This document shows, in pieces, positions 31,019-40,125 of a DNA stretch of 64,000 nt (the stretch's first letter is position 1; each line of letters begins with the position of its first letter). Source of the DNA: Lysobacterales bacterium (GTDB lineage: Bacteria > Pseudomonadota > Gammaproteobacteria > Xanthomonadales > Xanthomonadaceae). A model generated the notes under the pieces. It did not search any database. It worked only from the letters and a program-made list of their open reading frames with translations, and was not told the DNA's origin. Location: NCBI GenBank assembly GCA_015655355.1, contig JAATFG010000017.1:1-64000 (forward strand). Direction: 5' to 3'. The position numbers were made by a program, and so were the translations under genes.

Positions 31019-33301
31019 TTACTCCACCGTCGCCGGCAACAGCTTTTCCGGCTCGGACTGCGCCTCGACCACCAGTTCGCCATCGCGCACGTCGATGCTG
31101 ACCTTGCCGCCGCCCACCAGCTTGCCGAACAGCAATTCGTCGGCCAGCGGGCGCTTGATCTTGTCCTGGATGATCCGCGCCATCGGCCGCGCGCCCATCA
31201 GCGGGTCGAAGCCGTTCTGCGCCAGCCAGTCGCGCGCGGTCGGCGTCGCCGAGACGCTGACGTTCTTCTCGTGCAGCAGCGCTTCCAGCTCGATCAGGAA
31301 CTTGTCGACCACGCGCAGGATGTGGTCGAAGCCCAGCGCGGAGAATTGCACCACCGCGTCGAGGCGGTTGCGGAATTCCGGCGAAAAGCCCTTGCGGATC
31401 GCTTCCATCGCGTCGGTCGAATGATCCTGCTTGGTGAAGCCGATCGAACGTCGCGAGGCCTGCGTGGCGCCCGCGTTCGTGGTCATCACCACGATCACGT
31501 TCTTGAAGTTGGCCTCGCGCCCGTTGGTGTCGGTGAGGATGCCGCGGTCCATCACCTGCAACAGGATGTTGAAAATGTCCGGATGCGCCTTCTCCACTTC
31601 GTCCAACAGCAGCACGCAATGCGGGGTCTTGACGATCTTCTCGGTCAGCAGGCCGCCCTGGTCGAAGCCGACGTAGCCAGGCGGCGCGCCGATCAGGCGC
31701 GACACCGAATGCGGCTCCATGTATTCACTCATGTCGAAACGCACCAGCTCGATGCCCAGTTGCAACGCGAGCTGCTTGGTCACTTCGGTCTTGCCGACGC
31801 CGGTGGGACCGGAAAACAGGAACGAGCCGATCGGCTTTTCCGGATTGCCCAGGCCCGAACGCGACAGCTTGATCGCCGAGGCCAGCGATTCGATCGCCGC
31901 GTCCTGGCCGAAGATCACCATCTTCAGATTGCGCTCAAGATGCTGCAGCACGTCCTTGTCGGTCGCGCTGACCTGCTTGGCCGGAATGCGCGCCATCTTG
32001 CTGACGATGGTTTCGATTTCGGCGATGTCGATCAGGGTCTTGCGCTGGTCTTCCGGCAGCAGGCGCTGGCGCGCGCCGGCCTCGTCGATCACGTCGATGG
32101 CCTTGTCCGGCAGCAGGCGGTCGCCGATGTGCTTGACCGACAGATCCACCGCGGCCTGCAAGGCCTCGTCGAGGTAGCTGACGTTGTGGTGCGCCTCGTA
32201 ACGCGGCTTCAGGCCCTTGAGGATTTCGTAGGCCTCGCCGATGGTCGGTTCGACCACGTCGATCTTCTGGAAGCGGCGCGCCAGCGCGCGATCCTTCTCG
32301 AAGATGCCACGGTATTCCTGGAACGTGGTCGAACCGATGCAGCGCAGTTCGCCGTTGGCCAGCGCCGGCTTGATGAGATTGCTCGCGTCCATCGTGCCGC
32401 CCGACGCGGAACCGGCGCCGATGATGGTGTGGATCTCGTCGATGAACAGCACCGAGTTCGGAACCTTCTTCACCGCCTGCAGCACTGCCTTCAGGCGCTT
32501 CTCGAAATCACCGCGGTACTTGGTGCCGGCGACCAGCGCGCCGAGGTCGAGCGCGTAGATCGTCGCGTCCGCAAGCACGTCCGGCACCTGGCCATCGACG
32601 ATGCGCTTGGCCAAACCTTCGGCGATCGCGGTCTTGCCGACGCCGGCTTCGCCGACGTACAGCGGGTTGTTCTTGCGCCGGCGGCACAGGATCTGGATGG
32701 TGCGCTCGATCTCGTCGCCACGGCCGACCAGCGGGTCGATCTTGCCGGCGCGCGCGGCCTCGTTGAGGTTGGTCGCGTACTCGGCCAATGCATCGCCCTT
32801 GGCCTCGCCATCGCTGGACTTGCCTTCGGCCTCGCTTTCACCGGACGCGGCCGGCGCTTCGCCTTCGCCGGCCTTGGCCACGCCGTGGCTGAGGTAATTG
32901 ACCACGTCCAAGCGGGTCACGTCCTGCTGGTTGAGGAAGTAGACCGCGTGCGAATCCTTCTCGCCGAAGATCGCGACCAGCACGTTGGCGCCGGTCACTT
33001 CCTTCTTGCCGGAAGACTGCACGTGGTAGACCGCGCGCTGCAACACGCGCTGGAAGCCGAGCGTGGGCTGGGTATCGCGACCGTCGTCCTCGGCCAGGCG
33101 CGACACCGAGGTTTCGATGGCGCGTTCCAGTTCGCCACGCAGGCGTTCGACGTCGGCGTTGGTGGCCTTGAGCACGCCCAGCGCCGAGGGGTTGTCCAGC
33201 AACGCCAGCAGCAGGTGCTCGACCGTCATGAATTCATGACGGGCTTCGCGGGCACGCTTGTAGCATTGGCCAATGGTCTGTTCGAGGTCTTTGCTGAACA
33301 T
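31019..33301 (-). CDS. clpA: ATP-dependent Clp protease ATP-binding subunit ClpA
   Basis: This 760-residue unfoldase feeds substrates to ClpP. The N-terminal Clp repeat domain occupies about residues 1-145. It is followed by an acidic Glu/Gly/Ser-rich linker and two AAA+ modules with Walker A GEAGVGKTAIAEG and GPTGVGKTEVTKQ. The ClpP-docking loop SIGF follows RR in the second module. The start ATG 33301 is preceded by GGGAGAAAG. clpS lies 153 bases upstream on the same strand. Confidence 0.98.
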   Translation of the reverse strand: MFSKDLEQTIGQCYKRAREARHEFMTVEHLLLALLDNPSALGVLKATNADVERLRGELERAIETSVSRLAEDDGRDTQPTLGFQRVLQRAVYHVQSSGKKEVTGANVLVAIFGEKDSHAVYFLNQQDVTRLDVVNYLSHGVAKAGEGEAPAASGESEAEGKSSDGEAKGDALAEYATNLNEAARAGKIDPLVGRGDEIERTIQILCRRRKNNPLYVGEAGVGKTAIAEGLAKRIVDGQVPDVLADATIYALDLGALVAGTKYRGDFEKRLKAVLQAVKKVPNSVLFIDEIHTIIGAGSASGGTMDASNLIKPALANGELRCIGSTTFQEYRGIFEKDRALARRFQKIDVVEPTIGEAYEILKGLKPRYEAHHNVSYLDEALQAAVDLSVKHIGDRLLPDKAIDVIDEAGARQRLLPEDQRKTLIDIAEIETIVSKMARIPAKQVSATDKDVLQHLERNLKMVIFGQDAAIESLASAIKLSRSGLGNPEKPIGSFLFSGPTGVGKTEVTKQLALQLGIELVRFDMSEYMEPHSVSRLIGAPPGYVGFDQGGLLTEKIVKTPHCVLLLDEVEKAHPDIFNILLQVMDRGILTDTNGREANFKNVIVVMTTNAGATQASRRSIGFTKQDHSTDAMEAIRKGFSPEFRNRLDAVVQFSALGFDHILRVVDKFLIELEALLHEKNVSVSATPTARDWLAQNGFDPLMGARPMARIIQDKIKRPLADELLFGKLVGGGKVSIDVRDGELVVEAQSEPEKLLPATVE

Positions 33302-33454
33302 GGTGGATCTTTCTCCCGCGGGGCCACAAGCGACCCCTTAAGCTGTGATAGCCACAATATGCGGCCTCCGGGGCGGATTTCCACAACCAGGACGGATTCC
33401 AGCGTTCAGCTGGTGGAAAGCTCGACGCCGTTGGCAAAATCCGGGGGCATTCAG

Positions 33455-33775
33455 TCAGTGCCTTTCCATCGTGCACAGCAGCGGATGCTGGTTCATCCGC
33501 GAATACTCGTTGACCTGCGCGACCTTGGTTTCGGCCACCTCGCGGGTATACACCCCGCACACGCCGCGTCCGCGGGTATGCACGTGCAGCATCACCTGGG
33601 TGGCCTTTTCCAGGTCCATGTCGAAGAACTGCTGCAGGACCTCGACCACGAAGTCCATCGGCGTGTAGTCGTCATTGAGCAGCAACACCTGGTACCGCGG
33701 CGGCGGCATGACCTCGGGCTTGCCGGTTTCCACCAGCACGCCATGGTCGGATTCGTTTTCGGTACGTTGCGCCAT
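33455..33775 (-). CDS. clpS: ClpAP adaptor ClpS
   Basis: This 106-residue adaptor delivers N-degron proteins to ClpA. The conserved [17 protein letters not shown] segment and [21 protein letters not shown] segment form the hydrophobic pocket for N-terminal Leu, Phe, Tyr and Trp. The flexible N-terminal arm is Glu/Asp-rich. Aat, which makes such N-degrons, is encoded nearby at 29898, so three parts of the N-end rule pathway sit together. Confidence 0.97.
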   Translation of the reverse strand: MAQRTENESDHGVLVETGKPEVMPPPRYQVLLLNDDYTPMDFVVEVLQQFFDMDLEKATQVMLHVHTRGRGVCGVYTREVAETKVAQVNEYSRMNQHPLLCTMERH

Positions 33776-33818
33776 GCTTGCAATTATAAACCAGCACCAC
33801 CATTTACCATGGGCACTT

Positions 33819-33824
33819 TAGAAT
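33819..33824 (+). promoter_or_regulatory. -10 element close to the nudJ start
   Basis: TAGAAT ends six bases before the nudJ ATG with no Shine-Dalgarno between, which would give a leaderless mRNA. No convincing -35 was found. Confidence 0.35.
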
Positions 33825-33830
33825 CGACGC

Positions 33831-34307
33831 ATGAGCAAGATCGATGGCCAATGCTGGCAACCCGACGTGACCGTGGCCACCGTGGTGGTCCGCGACGGCA
33901 AGCTGTTGCTGGTCGATGAATACGCCGGCGGCACGTCGCTGGTGTTGAACCAGCCGGCCGGGCACCTGGAACCGGACGAAACCCTGGCTGAAGCCGCCGT
34001 GCGCGAAACCTTCGAGGAAACCGGCTGGGACGTCGAACTCACCCACTTCATCGGCGCCTACCAATGGAGAGTGCCCGAGGGCCCGAACGCCGGCAAGCAT
34101 TACCTGCGTTTCGCCTTCGCCGCCACGCCGCTGCGCCACCACGCCGCGGCGAAGCTCGACGACGGCATCGAGCGCGCCGTGTGGCTTGCGCCCGAACAAC
34201 TGCAGGCGCAGCAGGCACGCTGGCGCAGCCCGCTGGTGTGGCAGGTCGCGCGCGACTTCCTCGCCGGCCAGCGCCATCCGCTTTCGCTGCTGAAGCACCT
34301 CGCATGA
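33831..34307 (+). CDS. nudJ: NUDIX hydrolase, NudJ-type phosphatase
   Basis: This 158-residue enzyme has a complete Nudix box ([20 protein letters not shown] then TG) at about residues 43-65. NudJ dephosphorylates nucleoside tri- and diphosphates and HMP-pyrophosphate. The assignment to NudJ rests on position: the E. coli order nudJ-mnmA-hflD is repeated here, with a four-base ATGA overlap to mnmA. Substrate is otherwise not readable. Confidence 0.88.
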   Translation: MSKIDGQCWQPDVTVATVVVRDGKLLLVDEYAGGTSLVLNQPAGHLEPDETLAEAAVRETFEETGWDVELTHFIGAYQWRVPEGPNAGKHYLRFAFAATPLRHHAAAKLDDGIERAVWLAPEQLQAQQARWRSPLVWQVARDFLAGQRHPLSLLKHLA

Positions 34308-35425
34308 GCGCGGCCAAGGTCATCGTCGGGGTCAGCGGCGGCGTGGATTCGTCGGTCGCCGCACTGCGCCTGCAACAGCAGGGCGCGGACGTCGCCGGAT
34401 TGTTCATGCAGAACTGGGCCGACGACGGCAGCGGCGAATGCCGCGCCGAGGACGACCGCCGCGATGCGGTCGCGATCTGCGGAAGGCTCGGCATCCCGTT
34501 CCACTTCCGTGATTTCTCCGCCGAATACTGGGCCGGCGTATTCGAGCATTTCCTCGCCGAGTATCAATCCGGGCGCACGCCGAACCCGGACGTGCTGTGC
34601 AACCGCGAAGTGAAGTTCAAGCATTTCCTCGACGCGGCGCGCGAACTCGGCGCGGAAAAAATCGCCACTGGCCATTACGCCCGGATCGCCCGGATCGACG
34701 GCGACTGGAAACTGCTGCGCGGCATCGACCGCGGCAAGGACCAGAGCTATTTCCTGCACCAGCTCGGGCAGGAACAGCTTTCGGCGACCCTGTTTCCCAT
34801 CGGCGAAATGCACAAGCCGGCGCTGCGCGCCGTCGCCAGGGACGCCGGCCTGCAAACCCACGACAAGAAGGATTCGACCGGCATCTGCTTCATCGGCGAG
34901 CGCGATTTCCGCGAATTCCTCGGCCGCTACCTGCCGGCGAAGCAAGGCGAGATGCGTACGCCGGACGGCGCGGTGATCGGCACCCATCCCGGCGTGTTCT
35001 ATTTCACCCTGGGCCAGCGCGAAGGCCTCAACATCGGCGGCGTGCGCGGACGCCCGCAGGCGCCATGGTTCGTGGTCGGCAAGGACGTGGCGACGAACGT
35101 GCTCTATGTCGAGCAAGGCACCGACAATCCCTTCCTCCATTCCACCCAGCTGTGGAGCGAGCCGGCGCATTTCATCGCCGGCCACGCGCTGGCGGGCGAA
35201 TTCAATTGCACCGCGCAGACGCGTTACCGCCAGCCGGACGAGGCCTGCCGCGTCACGGTGCACGACGACGGCACCCTGCACGTGCGCTTCGCGCGCCCAC
35301 AGCGCGCGGTGACGCCGGGGCAATCGCTGGTGCTATACGCCGGCGACGTCTGCCTCGGTGGCGCGGTCATCGCCCGCACCGACGCACCGCTGGAACTGCA
35401 ACTGCAAAAACGACAGGCCGCATGA
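34304..35425 (+). CDS. mnmA: tRNA 2-thiouridylase MnmA
   Basis: This 373-residue enzyme thiolates U34 of tRNA-Lys, -Glu and -Gln. The PP-loop [13 protein letters not shown] is at residue 8. The catalytic cysteines are Cys99 ([11 protein letters not shown]) and Cys195 ([12 protein letters not shown]). The QREGLNIGG segment and C-terminal beta-barrel are present. Its start overlaps the nudJ stop, and its stop overlaps the hflD start, both by four bases. Confidence 0.97.
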   Translation: MSAAKVIVGVSGGVDSSVAALRLQQQGADVAGLFMQNWADDGSGECRAEDDRRDAVAICGRLGIPFHFRDFSAEYWAGVFEHFLAEYQSGRTPNPDVLCNREVKFKHFLDAARELGAEKIATGHYARIARIDGDWKLLRGIDRGKDQSYFLHQLGQEQLSATLFPIGEMHKPALRAVARDAGLQTHDKKDSTGICFIGERDFREFLGRYLPAKQGEMRTPDGAVIGTHPGVFYFTLGQREGLNIGGVRGRPQAPWFVVGKDVATNVLYVEQGTDNPFLHSTQLWSEPAHFIAGHALAGEFNCTAQTRYRQPDEACRVTVHDDGTLHVRFARPQRAVTPGQSLVLYAGDVCLGGAVIARTDAPLELQLQKRQAA

Positions 35426-36036
35426 GCGACAACCACGACTTCGACCACCGCGTGCTGGCCCTGGCCGGCATGCTGCAGGCACTGGCACAAGTGCGCCGCA
35501 TCGCCGAAAGCGGCCAATCGGACGCCGCCGCCGCGCAGACCGCGCTGGACAGCGTGTTCCGCATCGACGCCGATTCGCCGGAAGCGGTCTACGCCGGCGC
35601 ACACAGCCTGCGCAACGGCCTGCAGGTGTTGCGCGACCAGCTCGGCAACCGCCGCAACGAAGCGCTGCTGAAGATCGCCGTGGCAGTGCTGCAACTGGAA
35701 CGCCGCTTCATCCGCGATGCGCGCATCGCGCAAGCGGCGCATGACGGGATCGTGCGGATCGGCTTCGATGCGCGCGCGCGCGGCAGCATCCATCCGGACG
35801 TGCTCAACGCGCTGGGCACGCTGTATGCGCAGACACTCAGCCGCCTGCGTCCGCGGGTGATGGTGCAAGGCAATCCGCATTACCTCGCGCAGCCGGCGGT
35901 GGTCGCGGAAATCCGCGCGCTGCTGCTGGCCGCGGTGCGCTCGGCGGTGCTGTGGCGGCAGATGGGCGGCAGCTACTGGGACTTCGCCTTCTCGCGCCGG
36001 CGCATGCTCGAAGCGGTCGAACGCCAGTTGCGCTGA
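35422..36036 (+). CDS. hflD: HflD family protein
   Basis: This 204-residue protein of the HflD (YcfC) family is mostly helical. In E. coli HflD binds phage lambda CII and helps its degradation, but its housekeeping role is unclear. Recognisable parts are [27 protein letters not shown]-like [11 protein letters not shown], and [20 protein letters not shown] with the terminal [12 protein letters not shown]. It is translationally coupled to mnmA. Confidence 0.92.
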   Translation: MSDNHDFDHRVLALAGMLQALAQVRRIAESGQSDAAAAQTALDSVFRIDADSPEAVYAGAHSLRNGLQVLRDQLGNRRNEALLKIAVAVLQLERRFIRDARIAQAAHDGIVRIGFDARARGSIHPDVLNALGTLYAQTLSRLRPRVMVQGNPHYLAQPAVVAEIRALLLAAVRSAVLWRQMGGSYWDFAFSRRRMLEAVERQLR

Positions 36037-36129
36037 GCGCGCCGCGACCGAAACCTTCAGCCGAAACCAGTGCGCCGAATCCGCTGAAAGCCGGCTACGA
36101 TTGTCCCCGCACATCCTGGGGGAAATCGC

Positions 36130-38055
36130 ATGCACGCACTTCGTCTCGCCGCCACGCTCTGCTCCGCCCTGCTCGCCGCCACGGCGTTCGCCCAGGACGC
36201 GAACACGCCGCAATACCCGGACTATCCAAGCGAAACGCCGGCCGAGTTCCATCCGGTCAGCGACAGCTTCGATTTCGTCGAACGCGACGTGATGATCCCG
36301 ATGCGCGACGGGGTCAAGCTCAACACCGTCATCCTGATCCCGAAGGGAGCGACGCACGCCGGCATCGTGCTCACGCGCACGCCCTATGACGCCAGGCAAC
36401 TGAGCCACAACAACCCCAGCGGCCACCTGCAGGTATCGCTGCAAGGCTACGACAACGCCAGCGACGTGATCGTCGAGGACGGCTACATCCGCGTGATCCA
36501 GGACATCCGCGGCAAGTACGGCAGCGAAGGCGATTACGTGATGAACCGCCCCGTGCACGGCCCGCTCAACCCGACCCCGGTCGATGATGCCACCGACACC
36601 TGGGACACCATCGACTGGCTGGTGAAGAACATCCCCGAATCCAACGGCAAGGTCGCGACCATCGGCATTTCCTACGACGGCTTCGAGCCGCTGATGTCGC
36701 TGATCAATCCGCATCCGGCGTTGAAGGCGTCGGTGCCGATGAACCCGATGGTCGATGGCTGGATGGGCGACGACTGGTTCCACAACGGCGCGTTCCGCCA
36801 GCAGAACCTGCCCTACATCTACGAGCAGGCCGCTAGCCGCGACAACAGCTTCAAGTGGTGGAGCAATTACCACGACGATTACGACCTGTACCTGCACTAC
36901 GGCTCCGCCGGCGCGATGGGCAAGGCCTACGGCATGGAGCAGATCGGCTTCTGGAACAAGCTGGTCGCGCATCCGGCCTACGACGATTTCTGGAGCCGGC
37001 AAGCCGTCGACAAACTCCTCGCGGATCAACCGCTGAAAGTGCCGGTGATGCTGGTGCACAGCCTGTGGGACCAGGAAGACATCTACGGCGCGCAGGCGGT
37101 GTATCGCGCGATCAAGCCGAAGGACAAGAGCGGCGACATGGTCAAGCTGGTGCTGGGCCCGTGGTACCACGGCCAGGCCATCGACGAGGGCAGCAAGATC
37201 GCCGCCATCCAATTCGGCAGCGATACCGCGAAATACTGGCGCGAACACGTGCTGCGCCCGTTCCTCGCGCAGTACCTGCAGGACGGCGCGCCGAAAGCCG
37301 ACCTCGCGCCGGTCACCGCGTTCCAGACCGGCACGAACGAATGGCAGCGCCTGCCGCAATGGCCGCTCGCGTGCGAAAGCGGCTGTACGGCCAAGAGCAA
37401 GCCGCTGTACCTGCAGGCGTCGAACAAGCTCGGTTTCACTGCCGCAGACAAGGGTTACGACGAATACGTTTCCGACCCGGCGCATCCGGTGCCGTTCCGC
37501 GCACGCCCGAGCCAGCCGGTCGGTTACGACAACGGCCTGACCTGGCAGGAATGGCTCGTGGACGACCAGCGCGAAGCCTCCGGCCGCACCGACGTGATCA
37601 CCTACGTCTCCGACGCGCTCACCGCGCCGTTGAAAATCGCCGGCGTGCCGCAAGTGCACCTGGATGCCGCGACCAGCGGCAGCGACAGCGACTGGGTGGT
37701 GAAGCTGATCGACGTGTATCCGGACCAGGTCGCCGAACAACCCGAAATGGGCGGTTATCAACTCGCGGTGGCAATGGATATCTTCCGCGGCCGTTACCGC
37801 GAAGGCCTCGACAAGCCGAAAGCGCTGACCCCGAACCAGCCGCTGGCATACTCGTTCGACCTGCCCTCGGCCAACCATGTATTCCTGCCCGGCCACCGGA
37901 TCATGGTGCAGGTGCAATCGAGCTGGTTCCCGCTGTACGACCGCAACCCGCAGACCTTCGTGCCCAACATCTTCTTCGCCCAACCCGGCGATTACGTGAA
38001 GGCCACGCAGCGCGTCTACCACGACAGCTACATCAGCCTGCCGGTGGTGAACTGA
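36130..38055 (+). CDS. Secreted alpha-amino-acid ester hydrolase (CocE/NonD family)
   Basis: This 641-residue periplasmic or secreted hydrolase has a signal peptide (MHALRLAATLCSALLAATAFAQ). The nucleophile Ser181 is in GISYDG, with Asp314 and His347 (GPWYHG) completing the triad. Asp215, Glu316 and Asp317 correspond to the 'carboxylate cluster' that binds the substrate amino group in the alpha-amino acid ester hydrolase of Xanthomonas citri. All six residues are offset by +7 from the numbers I recall for that enzyme. Such enzymes hydrolyse and transfer alpha-amino acyl groups, including those of beta-lactams such as ampicillin. The native substrate is unknown. TGGGGGAA precedes the ATG. Confidence 0.9.
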   Translation: MHALRLAATLCSALLAATAFAQDANTPQYPDYPSETPAEFHPVSDSFDFVERDVMIPMRDGVKLNTVILIPKGATHAGIVLTRTPYDARQLSHNNPSGHLQVSLQGYDNASDVIVEDGYIRVIQDIRGKYGSEGDYVMNRPVHGPLNPTPVDDATDTWDTIDWLVKNIPESNGKVATIGISYDGFEPLMSLINPHPALKASVPMNPMVDGWMGDDWFHNGAFRQQNLPYIYEQAASRDNSFKWWSNYHDDYDLYLHYGSAGAMGKAYGMEQIGFWNKLVAHPAYDDFWSRQAVDKLLADQPLKVPVMLVHSLWDQEDIYGAQAVYRAIKPKDKSGDMVKLVLGPWYHGQAIDEGSKIAAIQFGSDTAKYWREHVLRPFLAQYLQDGAPKADLAPVTAFQTGTNEWQRLPQWPLACESGCTAKSKPLYLQASNKLGFTAADKGYDEYVSDPAHPVPFRARPSQPVGYDNGLTWQEWLVDDQREASGRTDVITYVSDALTAPLKIAGVPQVHLDAATSGSDSDWVVKLIDVYPDQVAEQPEMGGYQLAVAMDIFRGRYREGLDKPKALTPNQPLAYSFDLPSANHVFLPGHRIMVQVQSSWFPLYDRNPQTFVPNIFFAQPGDYVKATQRVYHDSYISLPVVN

Positions 38056-38071
38056 AGCGATTGATTGCGAC

Positions 38072-38099
38072 GAAAAAGTCGGGCAAGCCCGGCTTTTTC
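38072..38099. terminator. Bidirectional terminator after the ester hydrolase
   Basis: GAAAAAGTCGGGC-aag-CCCGGCTTTTTC forms a stem with A and T tracts. It overlaps the last codon of the convergent LysR gene. Confidence 0.88.
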
Positions 38100-39000
38100 A
38101 TGCGCGGAAATCCCGTTGCTTCGCCATGTCGATGAACGCACGCAGCTTGGGCTGGAGCTGGGTGCCGGAGGGGAAATAGAGGTACATTCCGCTGCTTGGC
38201 CGGATGTAATCGCGCAACACGGATTCAAGCCGACCGGCTGCGAAATCTTCCGCCGCCTCCAAATCGGAAACGTAGGCCAGTCCCAGGCCCTGGCGCACGA
38301 GCGACAACAGCGCCGTGCGTTCGTTCACGACCAGCCGCCCTTGCATGTCCACGAGGAAATCGCGGCCATCGCGGGTGAACTCCCAGCGATGCCGTTGCCC
38401 CGAGGTGACGAAGCGGTAGTTGATGCCTTCGTGCGCAATCAAATCCTCCGGCGTTTGCGGCTTGCCCGCGTACGCAAAATACGCTGGCGAACCGACCACC
38501 GACCAATGCATTTCCGGCGTGAGGCGCACCGCGACCATGTCCTTTTCGACACTTTCTTCCAAGCGGATGCCTGCATCGTAAAGACCGCTGGCCAGATCGA
38601 CCGCGCCATCGTTGAGCGACAATTCCAGCGTCACATCGGGACACGCGCGGCGGAATTCCGCGATCAACGGCTCGACGACCAAGCGCATCGCCACGCGCGA
38701 CATGGTCAAACGCAGCGTGCCACTCGGCTGTGCGCGGAAACCTGAAAGTCGCGCGAATGCATCGTCGATTTCAGTTGCTGCGGGCCGCAAGCGATTGAAC
38801 AACGCGGCGCCGGCTTCGGTCAGCACCACGCTGCGCGTCGTGCGCTGGAACAGCACCACGCCATAGCGTTGTTCGAGCTGCTGGATGGCCTTGCTGACCG
38901 CCGTCGCCGAAACCCCGAGCGCCTGCGCCGCGCGGGTAAAGCTCAGGTGTTCGGCGACGGCAAGAAACGGAACGATTCCGTCGAACTGATCTTTTTCCAT
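38098..39000 (-). CDS. LysR family transcriptional regulator
   Basis: This 300-residue regulator has the N-terminal winged helix (FLAVAEHLSFTRAAQALGVSATAVSKAI, read in parts) and an inducer-binding domain from about residue 90. It is divergent from an SDR gene 125 bases away, the classical arrangement in which the LysR protein controls its neighbour. ATG 39000 gives the conserved N terminus; 11 more residues are open upstream. The inducer is unknown. Confidence 0.9.
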   Translation of the reverse strand: MEKDQFDGIVPFLAVAEHLSFTRAAQALGVSATAVSKAIQQLEQRYGVVLFQRTTRSVVLTEAGAALFNRLRPAATEIDDAFARLSGFRAQPSGTLRLTMSRVAMRLVVEPLIAEFRRACPDVTLELSLNDGAVDLASGLYDAGIRLEESVEKDMVAVRLTPEMHWSVVGSPAYFAYAGKPQTPEDLIAHEGINYRFVTSGQRHRWEFTRDGRDFLVDMQGRLVVNERTALLSLVRQGLGLAYVSDLEAAEDFAAGRLESVLRDYIRPSSGMYLYFPSGTQLQPKLRAFIDMAKQRDFRA

Positions 39001-39125
39001 TCCGGGACCATGAACCTGTGGTTGATGCCCCATCCTCGTTCATGCGGTTTTTCGACGCAATCGCGCCGACTAAGCTTGTCTGCGTTGCGCGGCAACCACG
39101 GCGCATTCACCCAAGGAGACAACAC

Positions 39126-39962
39126 ATGACGACCCGCACCTGGTTCATCACCGGCATCAACAGCGGCCTCGGCCGATTGATGACCGAACAACTTCTGGAG
39201 CGCGGCGAACGCGTCGCCGGCACCGCGCGCAAGCTGGAAACGCTGGCGCCGTTGCAGGAAAAATACGGCGAACACTTCCTGCTCCAGTCGCTCGACCTGA
39301 CCGACACACCGGCGATTCGCCGCGTCGTCGATGCCGCATTCGACCACTTCGGCCACATCGACGTGATCGTCAACAACGCCGGCTACGGCCTGTTCGGCGC
39401 AGCCGAAGAATTGCTGGACGAACAGATCGTCCACCAGCTCGACACCAACGTGATCGGATCCATCCAGGTCGTGCGCGCCGCACTGCCGCACCTGCGCGCG
39501 CAAGGCGGCGGCCGCATCATGCAGTTGTCGAGCATGGGCGGACAGTGGGCCATGCCCGGGCTGTCGCTGTATCACGCGTCGAAATGGGCGATGGAAGGCT
39601 TCTTCGAATCCACGATTCAGGACATCGCGCCGTTCGACATCCAGGTCACGATCGTCGAACCGGGCAGCGCGCGCACCGAATTCGCCGCCAACAGCGCCGC
39701 CCTCGCCCCGGCGATGGAAGCCTATGCACAGACGCCGGCCGGCGCGGTGCGCAGCCGCATCGAGCCCGGCTTCAGGGAGCAACCCGGCGATCCGGCAAAG
39801 ATGGCACGGGCGATGATTGCCTCGGTCGATCGGAACCCCGCGCCGAAACGCCTTGCGCTTGGCTCGGATGCTTACAACAACATCAAGAATGCGCTCACCG
39901 AACGGCTTGCGGCACTTGAAGCACAGAAGGACATCGCGATGTCCACCGATTTCCCGGCCTGA
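39126..39962 (+). CDS. Short-chain dehydrogenase/reductase
   Basis: This 278-residue NAD(P)-dependent oxidoreductase has the cofactor loop TGINSGLG (residues 9-16), NNAGYG (about 85), and the catalytic Ser (QLSSMGG) with Tyr-His-Ala-Ser-Lys (YHASK, about 155). It is of the 'classical' type with an extended C terminus. AAGGAG lies 8 bases before the ATG. It is probably controlled by the divergent LysR gene. Substrate unknown. Confidence 0.9.
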   Translation: MTTRTWFITGINSGLGRLMTEQLLERGERVAGTARKLETLAPLQEKYGEHFLLQSLDLTDTPAIRRVVDAAFDHFGHIDVIVNNAGYGLFGAAEELLDEQIVHQLDTNVIGSIQVVRAALPHLRAQGGGRIMQLSSMGGQWAMPGLSLYHASKWAMEGFFESTIQDIAPFDIQVTIVEPGSARTEFAANSAALAPAMEAYAQTPAGAVRSRIEPGFREQPGDPAKMARAMIASVDRNPAPKRLALGSDAYNNIKNALTERLAALEAQKDIAMSTDFPA

Positions 39963-40009
39963 CAACGACAGGCTCGTCGGCATTCCCCCCGTCCGGGACG
40001 TTTCGATCT

Positions 40010-40098
40010 GGCGGAAGCGGTGGGATTCGAACCCACGGATGGTTTGACCCATCGCCGGTTTTCAAGACCGGTGCCTTAAACCGCTCGGCCACACTTCC
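40010..40098 (-). tRNA. tRNA-Ser(UGA), with encoded CCA
   Basis: An 89-nt class II tRNA has a GGAAGTG/CGCTTCC acceptor stem (one G-T pair), discriminator G and 3' CCA. The anticodon loop is CTTGAAA, giving anticodon UGA for UCN serine codons. A long variable arm (with GATGGGTCAAACCATC pairing) and the T loop GTTCGAATCC are typical of tRNA-Ser. serS lies 1.7 kb away. Confidence 0.97.
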
Positions 40099-40125
40099 AA
40101 TGGATGGATTTTCGCACGAAGCGGC

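Noticed and set aside
33345..33357. TGTGATAGCCACA as a CRP/Clp binding site upstream of clpA
   Set aside because: The half-sites are five bases apart instead of the eight needed between TGTG and CACA in a CRP site.
30992..33919. A 975-codon plus-strand frame opposite clpA and clpS
   Set aside because: Antisense shadow; composition is that of GC-rich complement, and clpA/clpS are certain on the other strand.
35224..38022. A 932-codon minus-strand frame opposite hflD and the ester hydrolase
   Set aside because: Antisense shadow with Val/His/Ala-rich composition and no recognisable domain.
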